Positions 42,291-50,718 of a DNA stretch of 64,000 nt are shown in pieces; positions within the stretch are counted from its first letter, which is position 1, and each line of letters opens with the position of its first letter. Made by a program: the position numbers and the translations under genes. Source of the stretch: Acidimicrobiia bacterium. GTDB lineage: Bacteria; Actinomycetota; Acidimicrobiia; Acidimicrobiales; Aldehydirespiratoraceae. The notes beneath the pieces are model-generated. The model ran no database searches, had not been told where the DNA came from, and saw nothing but the letters and a program-made list of their open reading frames with translations. Where the stretch lies: positions 109,685-173,684 of the forward strand of contig JAJEHD010000014.1 of assembly GCA_022819505.1 (NCBI GenBank). Reading direction: 5' to 3'.

Positions 42291-43890
42291 GCCGATTCAT
42301 CGGGGCGGCGCGGTGATCAGCGCCGGTTGCCGGGAGGCCGCCGAGGTCGGCGCGGCTGTGCTGGCGTCGGGCGGCAACGCGGTGGACGCGGCCATAGCCG
42401 CCTCGGCAGTGCAGTGCGTGCGCGAGCTGCCGTGGTGCGGCCTGGGCGGCGACGCCTTCGCGCTGGTGTCGGGCCCGGACGGCGACCTGGAGGCGCTCAA
42501 CGGTGCCGGGGCGGTGCCCAGGTCGCTGGCGACCGCCTCGATACCCGGCGGGCGCCTGCCCCGCTTCGGTCCGCTGTCGATCTCGGTTCCGGGACTGGTG
42601 GATGCCTGGCAGCGGCTGTCGGAGCGCTACGGGTCCCGGCCCTTGGCGACCTTGATCGAGCCCGCGGCTGAGCTGGCCGACGAGGGGTTCGCTCTCGACG
42701 ACGCCTTCGCCCGGGCGCTAGGCCGGGTCCGGACCGCGATCGGTCCCGACGATCCGTTCGTGCCGGAGTTCTGCGAGGGCAACGGCTCGGCCGCGGGTGA
42801 CCGCTTCCGGCTGCCGGCCCTGGCTCGCACGCTGCGCGAGATCGCAGGCGGGCCCCCGGCGTTCTACCGGGGCCGGTTGGCGTCGCTGCTGGTCTCGACA
42901 TTGGACCGGTTGGGCGGCCTGCTCACCGCCGACGACCTGGCTGCGCATTCCTGCGACTTCGAGGCGCCGATCACGGTCCGCTACGGCTCGGCGGAGGTGT
43001 CGGTGACGCCGCCGGTGTCGATGGGCTGGGTGCTGCTGCAGCAACTGCTGCTCTACGAGAGGCTCGGTGGCCGCCTGGTCGACGGCGAAGCCGACCGGAT
43101 CGACTTGATGGTGCGCTGCAAGCATGCCGCCTTCGCCGATCTCGCCGGGATGCCCAGCTGGCAGGAGGCGTCCGACGTGACGGCGGTGCTGGGCGAGGAC
43201 TCGCTCGACCGCTGGTGCTCGATCATCGACGATCAACGCCGATCGGTGCTGGCGCCGGTGGGGGCCCCGGCTGCGGAGGCCGCGGCCGGCGGCACCGACA
43301 CCACCTGCCTGTCGGTGGCCGACGGCCGGGGGCTGATGGTGACGTTCATTCACAGCCTCTTCAACGAGTTCGGCTCCCGGGTGGTGGTGCCCGGCACCGG
43401 GATCGTGCTCAACGACCGGCTGGCCAAGCAGCCCGCCCGTGTCGGCTCCAATGGAGGATCGGACCGGCCGCGCCGGCCCCTGCACACCCTGGTCGGCTAC
43501 CACGTAGCCCATCGCGGCCGCCGGCTGGTGGGCGCCACCCCGGGCGGCCGGGGCCAGGTCCAGACCAACTTCCAGGTGCTGCGGGCCATCATCGACGACG
43601 GCGCCGACCCTCAAGCAGCTGTAGCCGGGCCCCGGTGGCTGTCGGGCGCGCCCCGGCTGCCCGACGCCGACGACCTGCTGTTCCTGGAGCCCGGGTTACC
43701 GCCCTACCTGGGCTCAGAGCTGACCCGGCGCGGCCACTCGGTAGCGGCCGACGGCGCGGCCTCCGACAATGACCTGTTCGGCAGTTGCACCATCGCCGGG
43801 GCGGGTCCGCAAGGCTCGGAGACGTTCGGTGCGGCCGACCATCGCAGGGGAGCGACCCTGGTGACCGTCACGAGAGAGGAGACTCCATGA
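42283..43890 (+). CDS. Gamma-glutamyltransferase family Ntn hydrolase
   Basis: 535 residues from TTG 42283 (overlaps ridA). VLASGGNAVDAAIAASAVQC and GLGGDAFALV mark the family N-terminus; autocleavage and nucleophile Thr340 lie in GGTDTTCLSVADG (canonical GGT has TTHxSVVD, so His is Cys342 here). No signal peptide is seen, unlike secreted GGTs, so it should act in the cytoplasm on imported gamma-glutamyl or similar amides. Bears a TTA codon at about 43694, rare here. Stop overlaps the M24 gene. Confidence 0.88.
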   Translation: MSEPIHRGGAVISAGCREAAEVGAAVLASGGNAVDAAIAASAVQCVRELPWCGLGGDAFALVSGPDGDLEALNGAGAVPRSLATASIPGGRLPRFGPLSISVPGLVDAWQRLSERYGSRPLATLIEPAAELADEGFALDDAFARALGRVRTAIGPDDPFVPEFCEGNGSAAGDRFRLPALARTLREIAGGPPAFYRGRLASLLVSTLDRLGGLLTADDLAAHSCDFEAPITVRYGSAEVSVTPPVSMGWVLLQQLLLYERLGGRLVDGEADRIDLMVRCKHAAFADLAGMPSWQEASDVTAVLGEDSLDRWCSIIDDQRRSVLAPVGAPAAEAAAGGTDTTCLSVADGRGLMVTFIHSLFNEFGSRVVVPGTGIVLNDRLAKQPARVGSNGGSDRPRRPLHTLVGYHVAHRGRRLVGATPGGRGQVQTNFQVLRAIIDDGADPQAAVAGPRWLSGAPRLPDADDLLFLEPGLPPYLGSELTRRGHSVAADGAASDNDLFGSCTIAGAGPQGSETFGAADHRRGATLVTVTREETP

Positions 43891-45140
43891 CCGATGTGAT
43901 GTCGGCCCCGAGGTTCGGGCCGAGAGCCATCACCTACCCCCACCCGATCAACCACGACTGGTACGACTGGCCCACCTTCTCCGACGCCGAGTTCGAGCGC
44001 CGTCATGCCCTCGTGCGGGGATTCATGGCCGAGCGCGACCTCGACTGCCTGCTGGTGGCCGGGGCGGCCCACCTGTGGGACCGGGGCTGGGCCAACGTGC
44101 GCTGGATCACCAACTACATGGGCACCATGGAGCTCGACAGCTTCGTGATCTTCCCCGCCGAGGGCGAGCCGACGCTGGCCATCCTCGGCCTTAACGCCCG
44201 CCTGCCCGACCGGGTCACCCGCTCGAGATTCCCCGACGTCCGGGGCGCCCTCAACACCCGCACCATCCTGGTGGACCGGCTCGAGGAGCTGGGCCTGCGG
44301 AAGGGCCGGGTCGGCATCATCAACCCCACGCCGTACCTGTCGGTGTCGCGGGACCACTGGATCGCCCTGACCGAGACCTATCCCGAGGTGGTGTTCGAGG
44401 AGTACTCCGACGAGTTCTGGAAGATGCGGCTGGTGCTGTCCGACGAGGAGGTCGCCTGCCTGGAGGAGGCGGCCCGCATCGGCGACGCCACCCAGGTGGC
44501 CGTGATGGAGCAGCTGCGCCCCGGCATGACCGAGCACGACCTGTTCCGGATCATCTTCACCACCCTCGCCGAGGAGCGGGGCGAGATCCCGTGTATGGTG
44601 CTGGCCGGCAGCGAGTCGATGAGCAGCCCCACCAGCGGCTTCCAGCGGCCCCGGCCCATCGGGCGCACCATCACCTCCGACGACGTGCTGCTGATGGAGG
44701 TCGGGGCCCGCGACGGCCACGGGTACGAGGCCCAGACGGGCAAGGCGATGGTGTTCTCGAAGCCGCCGCCCGACTACGCCGACCTGCTGGAGGTGATGCT
44801 GGAGGCCTACCACCGGATCGTGGCCGAGCTGAAGCCGGGTTGCACCGCCAAGGAGCTGCGGGCCGCGGGCAGCATCATCACCGAACGGGGCTACACCATC
44901 GTCGCCCCGCTGGTGCACGGCGTGTTCAACCCGATCGACGCCGGACCGTTCGTGGGCACGTCGCACCGGCCCGACAAGGACGTGGTGCTGGAGCCCAACA
45001 TGGCGCTGTGCGTGGAGATCCATCCCTGCACCACCGACATCATCAAGGGCGTGTTCATGGGCGACACCTACGTGATCACCGAGGACGGCGCCCGCAACAT
45101 CAACCACCGTCTCGAACCGAAGGTCTACGAAATCGGATAG
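43887..45140 (+). CDS. M24 pita-bread fold protein (Xaa-Pro peptidase/creatinase-like), metal ligands altered
   Basis: 417 residues. N-terminal creatinase domain, then a pita-bread domain. The usual metal ligands (D, D, H, E, E) are not all kept: the GYxxDxTRT segment reads GYEAQTGKA, the preceding Asp is Glu in LLMEVGARD, and the last Glu is Gly in KGVFMGDTYVITEDG; His in APLVHGVF and Glu in LCVEIHP remain. This resembles creatinase, a metal-independent C-N hydrolase, more than proline aminopeptidase. In the cluster it may cleave an amidine, amide or peptide-like bond after import (inference). Confidence 0.8.
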   Translation: MTDVMSAPRFGPRAITYPHPINHDWYDWPTFSDAEFERRHALVRGFMAERDLDCLLVAGAAHLWDRGWANVRWITNYMGTMELDSFVIFPAEGEPTLAILGLNARLPDRVTRSRFPDVRGALNTRTILVDRLEELGLRKGRVGIINPTPYLSVSRDHWIALTETYPEVVFEEYSDEFWKMRLVLSDEEVACLEEAARIGDATQVAVMEQLRPGMTEHDLFRIIFTTLAEERGEIPCMVLAGSESMSSPTSGFQRPRPIGRTITSDDVLLMEVGARDGHGYEAQTGKAMVFSKPPPDYADLLEVMLEAYHRIVAELKPGCTAKELRAAGSIITERGYTIVAPLVHGVFNPIDAGPFVGTSHRPDKDVVLEPNMALCVEIHPCTTDIIKGVFMGDTYVITEDGARNINHRLEPKVYEIG

Positions 45141-45145
45141 GAGCC

Positions 45146-45502
45146 ATGGCCGAGAAACCTGAGTTGGAGTTCCATATCCCTGACGGGCAGTGGCGCCCGG
45201 CCGGCGGCCCGGTGGAGGGCATCGACGAGATGATCCTGTCCACCGAGGGCCATCCGGACGGCGCCTACACCCGGCTGATGCGCTTCGCGCCCGGAGTGGA
45301 CTCCACGCCCAACGGGGTGCTGACCCACCACTTCTGGGAGGAGGTGTACATAGTGGAGGGCGACCTCACCGACCTGCGCCTGGACGAGACCTTCACCGCC
45401 GGCATGTACGCCTGCCGCCCTCCGGGCATGCCCCACGGGCCGTGGCGAAGCGAGGCCGGAGTGCTGATGGTCGAGTTCCGCACCGGCGGCTACAACCCCT
45501 AG
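45146..45502 (+). CDS. Cupin-fold protein
   Basis: 118 residues. The conserved barrel is seen as LTHHFWEEVYIVEGDLTDLR (His-His and Glu metal ligands of motif 1) and CRPPGMPHGPWRSE (motif 2 His). Related small cupins include ChrR-like and acetylacetone/dioxygenase-type proteins. AGGAG precedes ATG 45146 just after the M24 gene. It could be a metal-dependent dioxygenase, isomerase or binding protein; reaction not assignable. Confidence 0.85.
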   Translation: MAEKPELEFHIPDGQWRPAGGPVEGIDEMILSTEGHPDGAYTRLMRFAPGVDSTPNGVLTHHFWEEVYIVEGDLTDLRLDETFTAGMYACRPPGMPHGPWRSEAGVLMVEFRTGGYNP

Positions 45503-45512
45503 GGGCCGAGCG

Positions 45513-46169
45513 GTGAGGCTTTCGGTCGACGGCGTCGAGCGGGTGTTCGCGCCCGAGGCGCTGGTGGTTATCGGCTACGCCGGCCGGAACCGGGCCGCGG
45601 TCGAGCACCACATCGACGAGCTGGCCGAGTTGGGCGTTCCCCGGCCGGCCAGCGTCCCGCTGTTCATGGTGTTCCCGCCGTGGCTGCTGACCCAGGAGCC
45701 GTCGATCACCGTGGCCGGCTCGCAGACTTCGGGTGAGGCCGAGATCGTGCTGGTGGGCGACGGCGACGAGGTCTTCGTGACGCTCGGTTCCGATCACACC
45801 GACCGGGTCCTGGAGGCGGTGGACATCGCGGCCTCCAAGGCGGTGTGCCCCAAGCCGGTGGCCGTCTCGGGCTGGCCGGCCGCCGCGGTGGAGGACCGCT
45901 GGGAGGACTTGACGCTGTCCAGCCGCATCGACGGCGATGTGGCCTACCAGGACGGCTCAGCGGGGGCCAACCTGCCTCCGTTGGAGTTGGTCGCCTCGAT
46001 CCCATGGGCCGGGCGAAGGCCCCGGTGCTTCGTGGCCTTCACCGGCACGGTTCCCGTGATCGGCGACATCCGCCCCAGCACCGGCTTCCACGCCGAGCTG
46101 TCCGGCCCGGGTCTCGCCCCCCTGCAGTTGAGCTACCGGGTGGAGACGGTTCCTGAACTCACCCGCTGA
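45513..46169 (+). CDS. DUF2848 family protein
   Basis: 218 residues from GTG 45513. The family signature FVTLGSDHTDRVLEAVDIAASKAVCPKPVA is present, and the overall layout (N-terminal beta-rich part, PLFMVFPPWLL) fits DUF2848, a group often found in catabolic operons with amidase or dehydratase genes, resembling fumarylacetoacetate hydrolase-like folds. Function unknown. It is the last gene of the cluster that begins at 30500. Confidence 0.82.
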   Translation: MRLSVDGVERVFAPEALVVIGYAGRNRAAVEHHIDELAELGVPRPASVPLFMVFPPWLLTQEPSITVAGSQTSGEAEIVLVGDGDEVFVTLGSDHTDRVLEAVDIAASKAVCPKPVAVSGWPAAAVEDRWEDLTLSSRIDGDVAYQDGSAGANLPPLELVASIPWAGRRPRCFVAFTGTVPVIGDIRPSTGFHAELSGPGLAPLQLSYRVETVPELTR

Positions 46170-46257
46170 GAGGCTCTCGGACCCGACACCGGAGTGTCAG
46201 TGGACTGCGCCGAGCGAGTCGAGTGTCTCTGCCATCGAGCCGGGCATGGAATATCGT

Positions 46258-46330
46258 TGTAACCGTACGAACACATGCTGAGTTGTGAGTCCGTTCGTTC
46301 TCTGCATCTTGTAGTTCCCGTACGGTAACA
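46258..46330. promoter_or_regulatory. Paired inverted repeats upstream of hipB (likely HipB operators)
   Basis: Half-sites tgtaaccgtacg (46258-46269) and cgtacggtaaca (46319-46330) are inverted copies (11 of 12 match), 49 bp apart; each contains the palindrome cgtacg. The right copy overlaps the putative -10 box TAACAT (46326-46331), which ends 5 nt before the hipB ATG. Fits autorepression with DNA looping or cooperative binding. Confidence 0.6.
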
Positions 46331-46336
46331 TGACAC

Positions 46337-46645
46337 ATGGATTCTCAGCCGGAGCGACATCCCGCCCACACCCGCCCTGTCAGGCGTCCTGACCAGTTCG
46401 GGCGGGCCTTGCGGTCCATACGCCTGCATCGTGGCATGACGCAGGCTGAACTGGCGGAGAGGGCGCGCGTCACACGCAAGTGGCTCTCCCAGGTGGAGAA
46501 CGGCAAGCGCACCGCCGAACTCGGGCTCGTCTGCCGCGTGGTGACCGTCCTCGGCCACGAGATACAACTCGTCCCCGCGGCCGCGCCGTCCTTTGATCTA
46601 GAGGCTCACATCGCGACGTTGACCTCGTCGGAGGTCGAGTTGTGA
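46337..46645 (+). CDS. hipB: HipB-like XRE-family antitoxin/repressor
   Basis: 102 residues. Helix-turn-helix: LRSIRLHRGMTQAELAERARVTRKWLSQVENGKRTAELGLV, typical HipB/XRE. In hipBA modules it binds HipA and represses the operon. Four-base overlap with hipA. The start at 46337 fits a leaderless transcript from TAACAT. Confidence 0.88.
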   Translation: MDSQPERHPAHTRPVRRPDQFGRALRSIRLHRGMTQAELAERARVTRKWLSQVENGKRTAELGLVCRVVTVLGHEIQLVPAAAPSFDLEAHIATLTSSEVEL

Positions 46646-47982
46646 GACTCGATGTGCTCTTGGAGGGCCGGCCCGCGGGGAGCCTGGACCTGCGGGACGC
46701 CTCTCAACCGGTCTTCAGATACGACAACTCCTACCTGGAACAGCCGCACGCGACTCCGCTGTCCACCAGATTCGCCCTCGATGACCGCCCGGTAGACGAC
46801 ATCTCCCTTCGCAACTGGCTCACCGGAGTGCTTCCTGACGACGAGCGGGTCTTGAGGTCGTTGTGCGAAGACCATGACGTGAGCGCCGCCGACAGGCTGG
46901 CTCTGCTTGGCACGCCCATGGGCGCTGAGTGCGCTGGAGCGGTGCAGTTCTGTCTCCCCGAGGCGACCGCGGGGCTTGTGGCCGGCGAGGGTGGGCTCCA
47001 GGAACTCTCCGACGGTGAAGTCATCGATTGGCTTCGCCGTCTCAGGAGCGATCCCGCCTATCGTCCCGAGCCGGCGAGGGTGTCCGCAGGGTTCAGCCTC
47101 GCTGGAATGCAACCGAAGATCGCTCTGCGCCAAGAGGACAACAGGTGGCATGTCCCCTGGGGTGCCGAGCCGAGCAGTCACATCATCAAGGTCTCCCGAC
47201 ACGCCGCTTACCCCCATGAGGCGGTAATGGAGCATCTGACGATGCAAACGGCCTCACGGATGGGGATTGCGGCCGCGCCGACGGCGGTGATGCGCTTTGA
47301 GGATGTCGAAGCCATCGTGGTCACCCGCTACGACCGGGCACGTGTCGGTGGCTCGTCTCTGAGGAGGGTGCATCAAGAGGACTTCTGCCAGGCGTTGGGC
47401 GTCTCACCCGACATGAAGTACCAGTTTCAGGGAGGCCCGACTCCCGAGCGCATCGCCGGCCTGCTGCGGCGCGTCGACGCCTCGGGGACCGCCATGCTGG
47501 AGAGGTTCCTGGACATGCTGGTGTTCCAATGGCTGATAGTGGGCAATGACGCGCACTCGAAGAACTATGCGCTGCTGCTCAGCGGCAACGACTGCCATTC
47601 GGCGCCGCTGTACGACGCCTGCTCGTGGATACCTTTCCGAGACCGCGGGGAATCGATCTCCGGACAGCGCACTGCCATGAAGATCGGAAGCAACTACCGC
47701 ATCAGCAGCGCCGACCAGCCGAGCGCGATGGCCCATACTGCCAGGAGGCTGCGACTGCCGGAAGCAGCAACCATTGAACGCTTCGAGAGCCTCGCAGCCA
47801 GGATGCCGGACGCCTTGGAGGACGCTGTCGATCACTTGCCTGATTCATTGGCGGACCTGCCGATTGTGGAGAACTACGTCGTCGAGCAGCGTCGCCGGGC
47901 CACTCGATGCGAGCAGATGGCGCACAGAGCGGCCAGAGATGTTCGCCGCCCGGGCGGGCGAGCTGGTGCCGTGATCGGCTAG
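46642..47982 (+). CDS. hipA: HipA-like serine/threonine kinase toxin
   Basis: 446 residues. N-terminal Ig-like subdomain, then the kinase: GFSLAGMQPKIAL (P-loop-like, about 150-162), HIIKV (ATP Lys), VVTRYDR, catalytic VGNDAHSKNY (Asp303) and metal-binding LYDACS (Asp325). E. coli HipA phosphorylates glutamyl-tRNA synthetase and halts growth; other HipAs hit different tRNA synthetases. All catalytic residues look intact. C-terminal 30 residues are Arg-rich. First module of the accessory region. Confidence 0.9.
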   Translation: MRLDVLLEGRPAGSLDLRDASQPVFRYDNSYLEQPHATPLSTRFALDDRPVDDISLRNWLTGVLPDDERVLRSLCEDHDVSAADRLALLGTPMGAECAGAVQFCLPEATAGLVAGEGGLQELSDGEVIDWLRRLRSDPAYRPEPARVSAGFSLAGMQPKIALRQEDNRWHVPWGAEPSSHIIKVSRHAAYPHEAVMEHLTMQTASRMGIAAAPTAVMRFEDVEAIVVTRYDRARVGGSSLRRVHQEDFCQALGVSPDMKYQFQGGPTPERIAGLLRRVDASGTAMLERFLDMLVFQWLIVGNDAHSKNYALLLSGNDCHSAPLYDACSWIPFRDRGESISGQRTAMKIGSNYRISSADQPSAMAHTARRLRLPEAATIERFESLAARMPDALEDAVDHLPDSLADLPIVENYVVEQRRRATRCEQMAHRAARDVRRPGGRAGAVIG

Positions 47983-48311
47983 AGGTGGCTGCCGGGGGCG
48001 TTGTCGTGTGACGGCCGGCGAGCGTCGATCCACTCCCTGGCCTCGTGAACCCGTTGCTGCACCATGGCGATCGGGTCGTCCAGTCCCTGTTCCCGGCGCT
48101 TCTCGGCCCAGCGGGCGCCGAGGCCGGCGGCCACTGCCCCGACAGCCAACGCAACCAGAGCCACCATCAAGGCTGTAACCGCGGCGAAGCTGAGTGCGGC
48201 GATGAGCCGCCGCAGCCTGAATATCCTCGCCGGCCCGATTGACAGCGTCCTGTCCTGCCCGGATCTCTCTGAGCGCCATGACACCCGACCCTCGAGTAGC
48301 AGCTCCGTCAC
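47979..48311 (-). CDS. Small membrane protein, unknown
   Basis: 110 residues from GTG 48311, preceded by an AGGAGA ribosome site. An Arg-rich N-terminal third is followed by one long hydrophobic segment (LIAALSFAAVTALMVALVAL and onward, about residues 36-63) and a charged amphipathic tail with QQRVHEAREWIDARR. Convergent with hipA (4-bp overlap of stops) and divergent from the amidotransferase gene. No family recognised; the coding call rests on the ribosome site and the coherent membrane topology. Confidence 0.5.
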   Translation of the reverse strand: MTELLLEGRVSWRSERSGQDRTLSIGPARIFRLRRLIAALSFAAVTALMVALVALAVGAVAAGLGARWAEKRREQGLDDPIAMVQQRVHEAREWIDARRPSHDNAPGSHL

Positions 48312-48386
48312 GCAGCCGTCTCCTGTCTGCTTCAGTGGTGCCTCCGGAGGTTACTTCCCGATCCGGGGGCGGGTGCGTGGCCGGTG

Positions 48387-48392
48387 TAGCGT
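48387..48392 (+). promoter_or_regulatory. Putative -10 box (TAGCGT), leaderless start
   Basis: TAGCGT ends 6 nt before GTG 48399 of the amidotransferase gene. Confidence 0.4.
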
Positions 48393-48398
48393 CGTCGT

Positions 48399-49115
48399 GT
48401 GCGCCTGCTGGTCCTTCAGCACATCGACTGCGAGCATCCGGGACGGCTGCGGGACTTCCTGGCCGACGACGGCGTCGAGTGGACCGCGGTGGAGCTCGAC
48501 GAGGGCGAGCCCATTCCCCCGCTGGAGGACTACGACGCCATGTGGGTGATGGGCGGCCCCATGGACGTGTGGGACGTTGAGGAGCATCCGTGGCTGGTGC
48601 CTGAGAAGCAAGCCATCCGCCGCTGGGTGCGCGAGCTCCAGAAGCCGTTCCTGGGGGTGTGCCTGGGCCACCAGCTGCTGGCCGACGCCCTGGGCGGGAC
48701 ATGCGGACCGCAGCGCCCGCCCGAGATCGGGGTGCTGCCGGTGGAGCTCACCCCCGAGGGCCGGACCGACCCGATCTTCGACCGGATGGCCGACCAGCAG
48801 CATGCGCTCCAGTGGCACTCGGTGTGCGTGGCCCAGCCGCCCGAGGACGCGGTGGTGCTGGCCAGCTCGCCGGTGTGCCGGGTGCAGGCCATGCGGGTCG
48901 GGCCGTGCGCCTGGTCGATGCAGTACCACGTCGAGGTGGAGGACGACACCGTCCGCAACTGGGGCGCCATCGACGCCTACCGCCAAGCCTTGGAGTCGAC
49001 CCTCGGCCCCGGCTCCATCGACGCGCTAGCCGCCGACGCCGACCGCCACATGGAAGGCTTCGTCTCCGACGCCCAGCAGCTCTACCGCAACTTCATCACC
49101 GCAGCCACGGCGTAG
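48399..49115 (+). CDS. Class I glutamine amidotransferase-like protein (GMP synthase GATase-like)
   Basis: 238 residues. Nucleophile elbow FLGVCLGHQLLADALGG with the catalytic Cys, GGPMDVWDVEEHPWL as oxyanion region, and a late QYHVEVED where the His/Glu pair lies. Stand-alone members include gamma-glutamyl-amine hydrolases and uncharacterised GATases. Its last 13 codons have a degenerate copy at 50719, beyond the AlbA_2 gene, which marks an insertion or duplication event at its 3' end. Confidence 0.85.
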   Translation: MRLLVLQHIDCEHPGRLRDFLADDGVEWTAVELDEGEPIPPLEDYDAMWVMGGPMDVWDVEEHPWLVPEKQAIRRWVRELQKPFLGVCLGHQLLADALGGTCGPQRPPEIGVLPVELTPEGRTDPIFDRMADQQHALQWHSVCVAQPPEDAVVLASSPVCRVQAMRVGPCAWSMQYHVEVEDDTVRNWGAIDAYRQALESTLGPGSIDALAADADRHMEGFVSDAQQLYRNFITAATA

Positions 49116-49150
49116 CGGTGGTTCAAGGCAGGGAGGCGGATACCGCTGCC

Positions 49151-49183
49151 GTCTAGAGCATGTTTAGAGTACGTTTAGAGTAG
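49151..49183 (+). repeat. Three tandem 11-bp repeats (gtYtagagYan)
   Basis: gtctagagcat, gtttagagtac and gtttagagtag follow each other without gap. The same tttagagta recurs at 50670-50678, in the promoter of the AlbA_2 gene, so the repeats bracket that gene and may bind one protein. Confidence 0.65.
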
Positions 49184-49236
49184 ACCCCAAAAGCACTGAA
49201 ATTTCAAGGAACTACACTTCCGTAATCTCGTTAGAG

Positions 49237-50652
49237 TTATTCGAGACGGCGTGTCCAGTAGGCCCTGGGATCCTTTGTTGACTGGCCCACCCAAGTGATC
49301 AACCCTTCGGCTTGAAGTGCTCGAAGGTGCCTCAGAACCGTCGGGCGTGACTGGCCGGTCGCCTCTGCTGCGTCACCAGTACTAAGCCGACCTGAGTTGT
49401 TGATTGCGCGCAGCAACTCACGGGCTCCGGGCGGCAGTCGCGCTTCCAGTTGCCGGTCCACGGGTTGGCTCGACAGCATTAGCCGCACGCTGCCAGCGGT
49501 CTGGCTGTACTCGGGATCTGCAAGGCCAGCGAGGTGCATCTCATCGAACATGCGCCTAATGCCTTCGCCCAGTTCTTGCCCGAAGTGCAAGTCGGCGCAA
49601 ACCCGTGTGATCCTCGGATTGCGGGCGAATCGGGCAATGTCGCGTGGTTGCCTCGGGTCGATGAGTCCGGGGAACCGCCCAGGACTCTCAATCTCGATCC
49701 GGTCGTCGAATATCTCGACCCGAATGTGGTCGCCGCTGATGCTGTACGACCGGTGGACAGCCGCGTTGACTAGACCCTCGAGCCAAGCATCCTCTGGTAT
49801 GAGGGGCAGTCGCTCGAAGCGGCCCGCCAGAAGAGCACGTCGCGCAGGCACTAAGTCGAACACGACCTGGCGAGCACGGGCGAGCTGGCGGGGGATCGGA
49901 CCCTCGATGATCACGTCGTCGATCAGGCGCTGGCGGGCTCCCGTGCCGCGCTCGGCACCCTGGTAGCGCAGCACTCGCACGTAGGCCTCAGGCAGCGAGC
50001 TCTGCGGGTTGGTCCCGAAGAGCAGCATGGCGGCCGTGGTCACCCCTCCTGCTCCAGTCATGAGGTTGCGCGCTTGAAGCAGTCTCACAGGATCGGGATG
50101 CCCTACGGCCTCGGCGTATTGAGCGAGCAACTCCTGATCCAGGTTGTCGAGGCCTGCGTCTTGCACCGGCGTTACCTCGAAGGAGGCTTGGCCCTTGTCG
50201 TACGCCAAGTTCTGCCGCTGTGTGAAGTTCAGCTTGCGCGTTGCGTCCCCGACCCGTAGGAAGGCCTGGTCCCTGCTGTCAGCGTGGATCTGCTCTGAGG
50301 GTTCGACGGTGACGATCAACAGGTGATCCGGTTGGTTATTCGCGTTGCGACACTCCACCAACTTGGACTCACAGCGCACCGGAGGGTGGGTGAAGTTCAT
50401 TGCCGCCTGCTGCCACGCGGAGAGTCGTTTGGGCCCAGCGGATTGGATCCCTTCCACCCGGCCGTTGTGCAGCCCGACGACAACCATGCCGCCCTCGGCG
50501 TTGGCAAAGCCGATCAGGGCTTCAGCCAGTTGCTTGGGATCGACGCGAGCGCTCTTTCTGTCGAACCACTGGTCCTCGGCCAACTCCAGTAACGCTGCGC
50601 CGCGCAGGCTGGGGCTTCGGGCCAGTGCTTGCTCCGCCGCGACGGTAGTCAT
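49237..50652 (-). CDS. AlbA_2/Schlafen-type DNA-binding domain protein with ATPase-fold and winged-helix regions
   Basis: 471 residues. N-terminal AlbA_2 (AAA_4) domain: AEDQWFDRKSARVDPKQLAEALIGFANAEGG then MVVVGLHNGRVEGI. The middle resembles the HATPase_c_4 domain: EGLVNAAVHRSYSISGDHIRVEIFDDRIEIESPGRFP. The C-terminal winged helix is AAEATGQSRPTVLRHLRALQAEGLI. Such proteins act as transcriptional regulators or in phage defence; which applies here is unknown. Codon use is less GC-biased than neighbours. ATG 50652 has TATAGT 6 nt upstream, so it is probably leaderless. Lies between the amidotransferase gene and a relic of its 3' end, which suggests lateral acquisition. Confidence 0.82.
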   Translation of the reverse strand: MTTVAAEQALARSPSLRGAALLELAEDQWFDRKSARVDPKQLAEALIGFANAEGGMVVVGLHNGRVEGIQSAGPKRLSAWQQAAMNFTHPPVRCESKLVECRNANNQPDHLLIVTVEPSEQIHADSRDQAFLRVGDATRKLNFTQRQNLAYDKGQASFEVTPVQDAGLDNLDQELLAQYAEAVGHPDPVRLLQARNLMTGAGGVTTAAMLLFGTNPQSSLPEAYVRVLRYQGAERGTGARQRLIDDVIIEGPIPRQLARARQVVFDLVPARRALLAGRFERLPLIPEDAWLEGLVNAAVHRSYSISGDHIRVEIFDDRIEIESPGRFPGLIDPRQPRDIARFARNPRITRVCADLHFGQELGEGIRRMFDEMHLAGLADPEYSQTAGSVRLMLSSQPVDRQLEARLPPGARELLRAINNSGRLSTGDAAEATGQSRPTVLRHLRALQAEGLITWVGQSTKDPRAYWTRRLE

Positions 50653-50687
50653 AGCTCTACTATAACATTTTTAGAGTAGATTCAAGA
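50653..50687 (-). promoter_or_regulatory. Promoter/operator of the AlbA_2 gene
   Basis: Minus-strand -10 TATAGT (50659-50664) ends 6 nt before the ATG; TTGAAT about 15 bp upstream is a weak -35. The inverted pair ctcta (50655) / tagag (50672) flanks the -10, and the tttagagta motif shared with 49163 overlaps the spacer: probable autoregulation site. Confidence 0.5.
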
Positions 50688-50718
50688 TCACCTGCTGTCA
50701 GGTCAGCCGATGCCGCCT

